Source: an uncultured Fluviicola sp. (GTDB taxonomy: Bacteria; Bacteroidota; Bacteroidia; Flavobacteriales; Crocinitomicaceae). From it: DNA of 64,000 nt. The notes under the pieces are model-generated. The model made no database searches. It worked only from the letters and a program-made list of their open reading frames with translations, and had not been told where the DNA came from. The stretch spans positions 1 through 64,000 of the forward strand of contig NZ_CAMLDC010000010.1 of the NCBI RefSeq assembly GCF_946478805.1. The letters are read 5' to 3'. How positions within the stretch are numbered: the first letter of the stretch is position 1; each line of letters starts with the position of its first letter. Made by a program: the position numbers and the translations under genes. Below are positions 61,855 to 64,000 of this stretch, piece after piece.

Positions 61855-62670
61855 ATGGATATAGTATCATTGCCCCATCCCAATAAATTTCTCATTATCG
61901 AGCCGTTGGATTATTCCAATCCTTACAATTTTCATACACCTCACCGGCACGATTATTTTGAGATTATTTTGGTGGAAAGTGGCAGTGGAGATCAACTGAT
62001 CGATTTTACCAAAAGTGAGTTGAAACCCGACCACATTTATGTGATCTACCCGGGACAGATCCACTTGTTGAAACGAGAAAATGCCAATGGACTGATTATT
62101 CAATTCAAGAAGGAGATTTTTGAACACATTTTCCCGATACAGCATCATTACCTGTATTCCCAGGAATCTGAAATTTCTGTGATGGCAGCTGATTTCAAGC
62201 ATTTGTATAATTTAGCACAAAGTATTTTCACTTTGAGCAACAACGAGAACCTATCTCCGTTGTCCATCCATAAATCGTACAGCTACTTGCAAATCATTCT
62301 CATTTCGATCATTGAGTTTTCCAACAGGAATACGCATCAAACAGCAAGCAGTTTTGCCGGTAAATTCCTGCAACTGGTAAGTCAGCATGTAAGGGCCAAA
62401 AAGAAGGTGGCTGATTACTCGGAAATGATGAATCTGAGTCCCGACCGGTTAACATCCTTGTGCAAGGATGCTTTTGGAATCACTCCGCTAAGACTTATTC
62501 ATGAAGAATTATTGCTGGAGATTAAGCGACTCATGGTTTTGGGGAATTTATCGCTTAAGGAAATCTCATACGAAACGAACTTCGACTCAACGGCCAATTT
62601 CAGCGCCTTCATTAAGACTGCTACCGGAAAAACACCTTCAGAACTACAGTCAGCATTGAAAAGCGAATAA
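61855..62670 (+). CDS. AraC family transcription regulator
   Basis: A 271-residue regulator. The N-terminal cupin-like sensor (about 1-150) has FHTPHRHDYFEIILVESGSG and LKPDHIYVIYPGQIHLLKRE. The C-terminal double helix-turn-helix (about 170-268) has KKVADYSEMMNLSPDRLTSL and LKEISYETNFDSTANFSAFI with the usual TGKTPSELQ end. It stands between two copies of the choice-of-anchor V gene and may control one or both. Confidence 0.93.
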   Translation: MDIVSLPHPNKFLIIEPLDYSNPYNFHTPHRHDYFEIILVESGSGDQLIDFTKSELKPDHIYVIYPGQIHLLKRENANGLIIQFKKEIFEHIFPIQHHYLYSQESEISVMAADFKHLYNLAQSIFTLSNNENLSPLSIHKSYSYLQIILISIIEFSNRNTHQTASSFAGKFLQLVSQHVRAKKKVADYSEMMNLSPDRLTSLCKDAFGITPLRLIHEELLLEIKRLMVLGNLSLKEISYETNFDSTANFSAFIKTATGKTPSELQSALKSE

Positions 62671-62816
62671 ACATGCATTTTGATGGCTGTCGGATTGGAA
62701 ATTCATAATTTATCCCCGCAATTTCATAACAATAAATCATCCTTGGATAAGTAGCTTCGTAACAGGCAATTATACATCATAAATTGTCTGTTACAAAAAA
62801 GCTAATTTATCTGATT

Positions 62817-63692
62817 ATGAACAAAAATTACATATTTATCGGATTGTTTTGGGGATCGTTACTTCTAGTGAGTTTCTCAGGAAAAGAATCCATTCAAACG
62901 GTTAAAAATTTCAGCAAGAATTTTCACACCTTGAATCAGGCAGGAAGTCCCGGCGGAAAAACCGGAGCACCCGGAGACGCAACTTGTACACAATGTCATT
63001 CCGGGACTGTTCAAAGCGGGTCAGGATTTAATCTGGTTACCTTAACCTCAGGCGGAAACCCGGTATCTGAATATTTGCCAAACACAACCTACGAGGTAAC
63101 TGTGGCCATGTCGACAAACAACGCCAAAAACGGTTTCGAAATTGTTCCGTTGAATCCGAATAACACAATGGCCGGAACAATTGCAGTTACAGACGCAACT
63201 CATACCAAATCAATTAGTGTCGGTGGAAAAACACGAATTACTCATAAACTCGCAGGCACTAGCTTGACCAGCTGGTCATTCAACTGGACTTCACCGGCAA
63301 CGAATGTTGGAACAGTTACTTTTTATTTAGCGACCAATCAAACCAATAGCAACAGCAATGAATCCGGAGATATTATCCGTACATCACAGCATCCATTTGG
63401 CTCTCAGGCCGGTATTGAAGAAGTAACCGACAAAATCGAAACCCGTATCGGATATCTCGCAAATACAAACTCCTTGAATATTCAACTGGACAGTAAAGTG
63501 GATGGCTCTCTGTTCGTGAATGTGGTAGATCTCTCCGGGAAATCTGTTTTTACGGAAAATATGGGAACGGTCAGTTCAGGTGAAAGTGCATTTTCAGTTC
63601 GATTGGACAAAGAATTAAGCAATGGTGTTTACCTGGTCAATGTTTCTGTAGATAACAATATGACCATGAAACGGGTTTTCATTTCGAAATAA
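62817..63692 (+). CDS. Choice-of-anchor V protein with CxxCH and T9SS sorting domain, copy 2
   Basis: A 291-residue paralog of 60943-61821 with the same parts in the same order: signal segment, GDATCTQCHSGTVQSGSG heme motif, Reeler-like domain and sorting domain. Most of the sequence is unchanged; differences cluster in the signal segment and about 65-110. I start at 62817 because it aligns with the start of copy 1. The frame from 62784 adds 11 residues absent there. It has its own 147-base upstream gap, so it is expressed separately. Confidence 0.88.
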   Translation: MNKNYIFIGLFWGSLLLVSFSGKESIQTVKNFSKNFHTLNQAGSPGGKTGAPGDATCTQCHSGTVQSGSGFNLVTLTSGGNPVSEYLPNTTYEVTVAMSTNNAKNGFEIVPLNPNNTMAGTIAVTDATHTKSISVGGKTRITHKLAGTSLTSWSFNWTSPATNVGTVTFYLATNQTNSNSNESGDIIRTSQHPFGSQAGIEEVTDKIETRIGYLANTNSLNIQLDSKVDGSLFVNVVDLSGKSVFTENMGTVSSGESAFSVRLDKELSNGVYLVNVSVDNNMTMKRVFISK

Positions 63693-63701
63693 TCTCTCCA
63701 G

Positions 63702-63765
63702 CCATAAAACTTTGCGCTCTTTACACTTTCAATGCAAAGAATTTAAGAGTGCAAAGGTTTTATGG
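63702..63765. terminator. Long hairpin after copy 2
   Basis: CCATAAAACTTTGCGCTCTT pairs with AAGAGTGCAAAGGTTTTATGG (few mismatches) around a loop of about 22 bases. It probably ends transcription between convergent genes and belongs to the word-like intergenic repeats of this genome. Confidence 0.6.
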
Positions 63766-63771
63766 TTCAAT

Positions 63772-63820
63772 TAATTCGTAATTCGTAATTCGTAATTCGT
63801 AATTCGTAATTCGTAATTAA
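63772..63820. repeat. Tandem 7-bp repeat AATTCGT
   Basis: AATTCGT is repeated about six times without change just before the stop codon of the last gene. Confidence 0.9.
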
Positions 63821-63822
63821 TT

Positions 63823-64000
63823 TCAACCTATTCTCCTCTGCACCAACTCCTCTACCCGTTCATAAAACTGAGCCGGTGTAGCAGTTCTCCATTCGATATC
63901 TTCCAGATCTCCGCCCATGACAAAATAATGATCTACCCGCGCTTTCTCAAATTCACTGATCACATGATCGTGAAAATTGACTAAGGCAATCCAGCCATCT
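63823..64000 (-). CDS. Partial gene at the right edge, unknown
   Basis: The minus strand is open from the window edge to a TGA at 63823-63825, giving the last 58 residues of a protein (DGWIALVNFHDHVISEFEKA, then MGGDLEDIEWRTATPAQFYE). It uses the host codon style and ends just before the tandem repeat. I do not recognise the family from this part. Confidence 0.65.
   Translation of the reverse strand, partial: DGWIALVNFHDHVISEFEKARVDHYFVMGGDLEDIEWRTATPAQFYERVEELVQRRIG

Noticed and set aside
1..64000. CRISPR array
   Set aside because: No array of regular direct repeats with unique spacers of like length is visible. The tandem repeats here have no spacers.
1..64000. Insertion sequence or transposase gene
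   Set aside because: No DDE transposase-like protein or IS-type terminal repeats were seen. The integrase belongs to the tyrosine class and fits the tRNA insertion.

Overview
The window reads as chromosome of a Bacteroidota bacterium, most likely order Flavobacteriales (a Crocinitomicaceae/Fluviicola-like genome is my guess). The grounds are low GC, weak A-rich ribosome binding regions, several large secreted proteins ending in type IX secretion (T9SS) sorting domains, DUF5777 and choice-of-anchor V proteins, and a TAnnTTTG-type promoter. It holds two worlds: an integrated mobile element of about 38 kb (about 597-38601) in the 3' end of a tRNA-Asp gene, and ordinary host chromosome from about 38660 to the end.

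Left edge (1-596). Two small GIY-YIG endonuclease genes, the first cut by the window edge, each sit downstream of a terminator and a 15-base copy of the tRNA-Asp 3' end. A 129-bp block is repeated perfectly at 52-180 and 468-596, 416 bp apart. A broken tRNA-Asp fragment with a hairpin in place of its T arm lies at 166-212. The last tRNA core (582-596) is the left attachment site of the large element.

The element (597-38601). It has a tyrosine integrase and an excisionase-like protein beside the left end, identical 28-bp arm-type repeats just inside both ends, and the regenerated tRNA-Asp at the right. It has three blocks. (a) 2.1-20.6 kb: one long minus-strand operon that looks like a virus without a tail: membrane-anchored cell-wall enzymes (GH108 muramidase, L,D-transpeptidase-like protein, peptidoglycan-binding protein), a patatin phospholipase, a RecA/RadA-like ATPase, a 1600-residue methylase-helicase of DarB/strawberry-notch type, annexin-like repeats, small beta-rich proteins, a candidate capsid protein flanked by hairpins, a transglutaminase-like peptidase and an LEA14-like membrane protein. 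I see no terminase, portal, tape measure or tail genes. (b) 22.1-32.2 kb: an XRE regulator, then a complete plus-strand RiPP cluster of the grasp-with-spasm type: precursor with a Gly-Gly leader, attenuator hairpin, ATP-grasp ligase, SPASM protein, OmpA-like protein, peptidase-containing ABC exporter, HlyD adaptor and TolC channel. (c) 32.3-38.2 kb: a minus-strand defence operon of MmeI-like methyltransferase, DEAD-type helicase and T5orf172 (GIY-YIG-like) nuclease, in the order of Bacillus subtilis yeeA-yeeB-yeeC. Blocks b and c look like cargo that helps the host against rivals and other phages.

Host chromosome (38.66-64 kb). Pirin, nitroreductase and a cytosolic YceI protein are followed by T9SS-exported surface proteins, including a 2618-residue adhesin-like protein with beta-helix and seven 48-residue repeats, a DUF4886/PKD protein and a VCBS-repeat protein. 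Housekeeping genes ispE and accA are divergent. The end holds a DUF5777 barrel/YceI/membrane protein/cytochrome c/heme-motif secreted protein operon, an AraC regulator and a second copy of the heme-motif secreted protein. Several intergenic regions carry short tandem word-like repeats.
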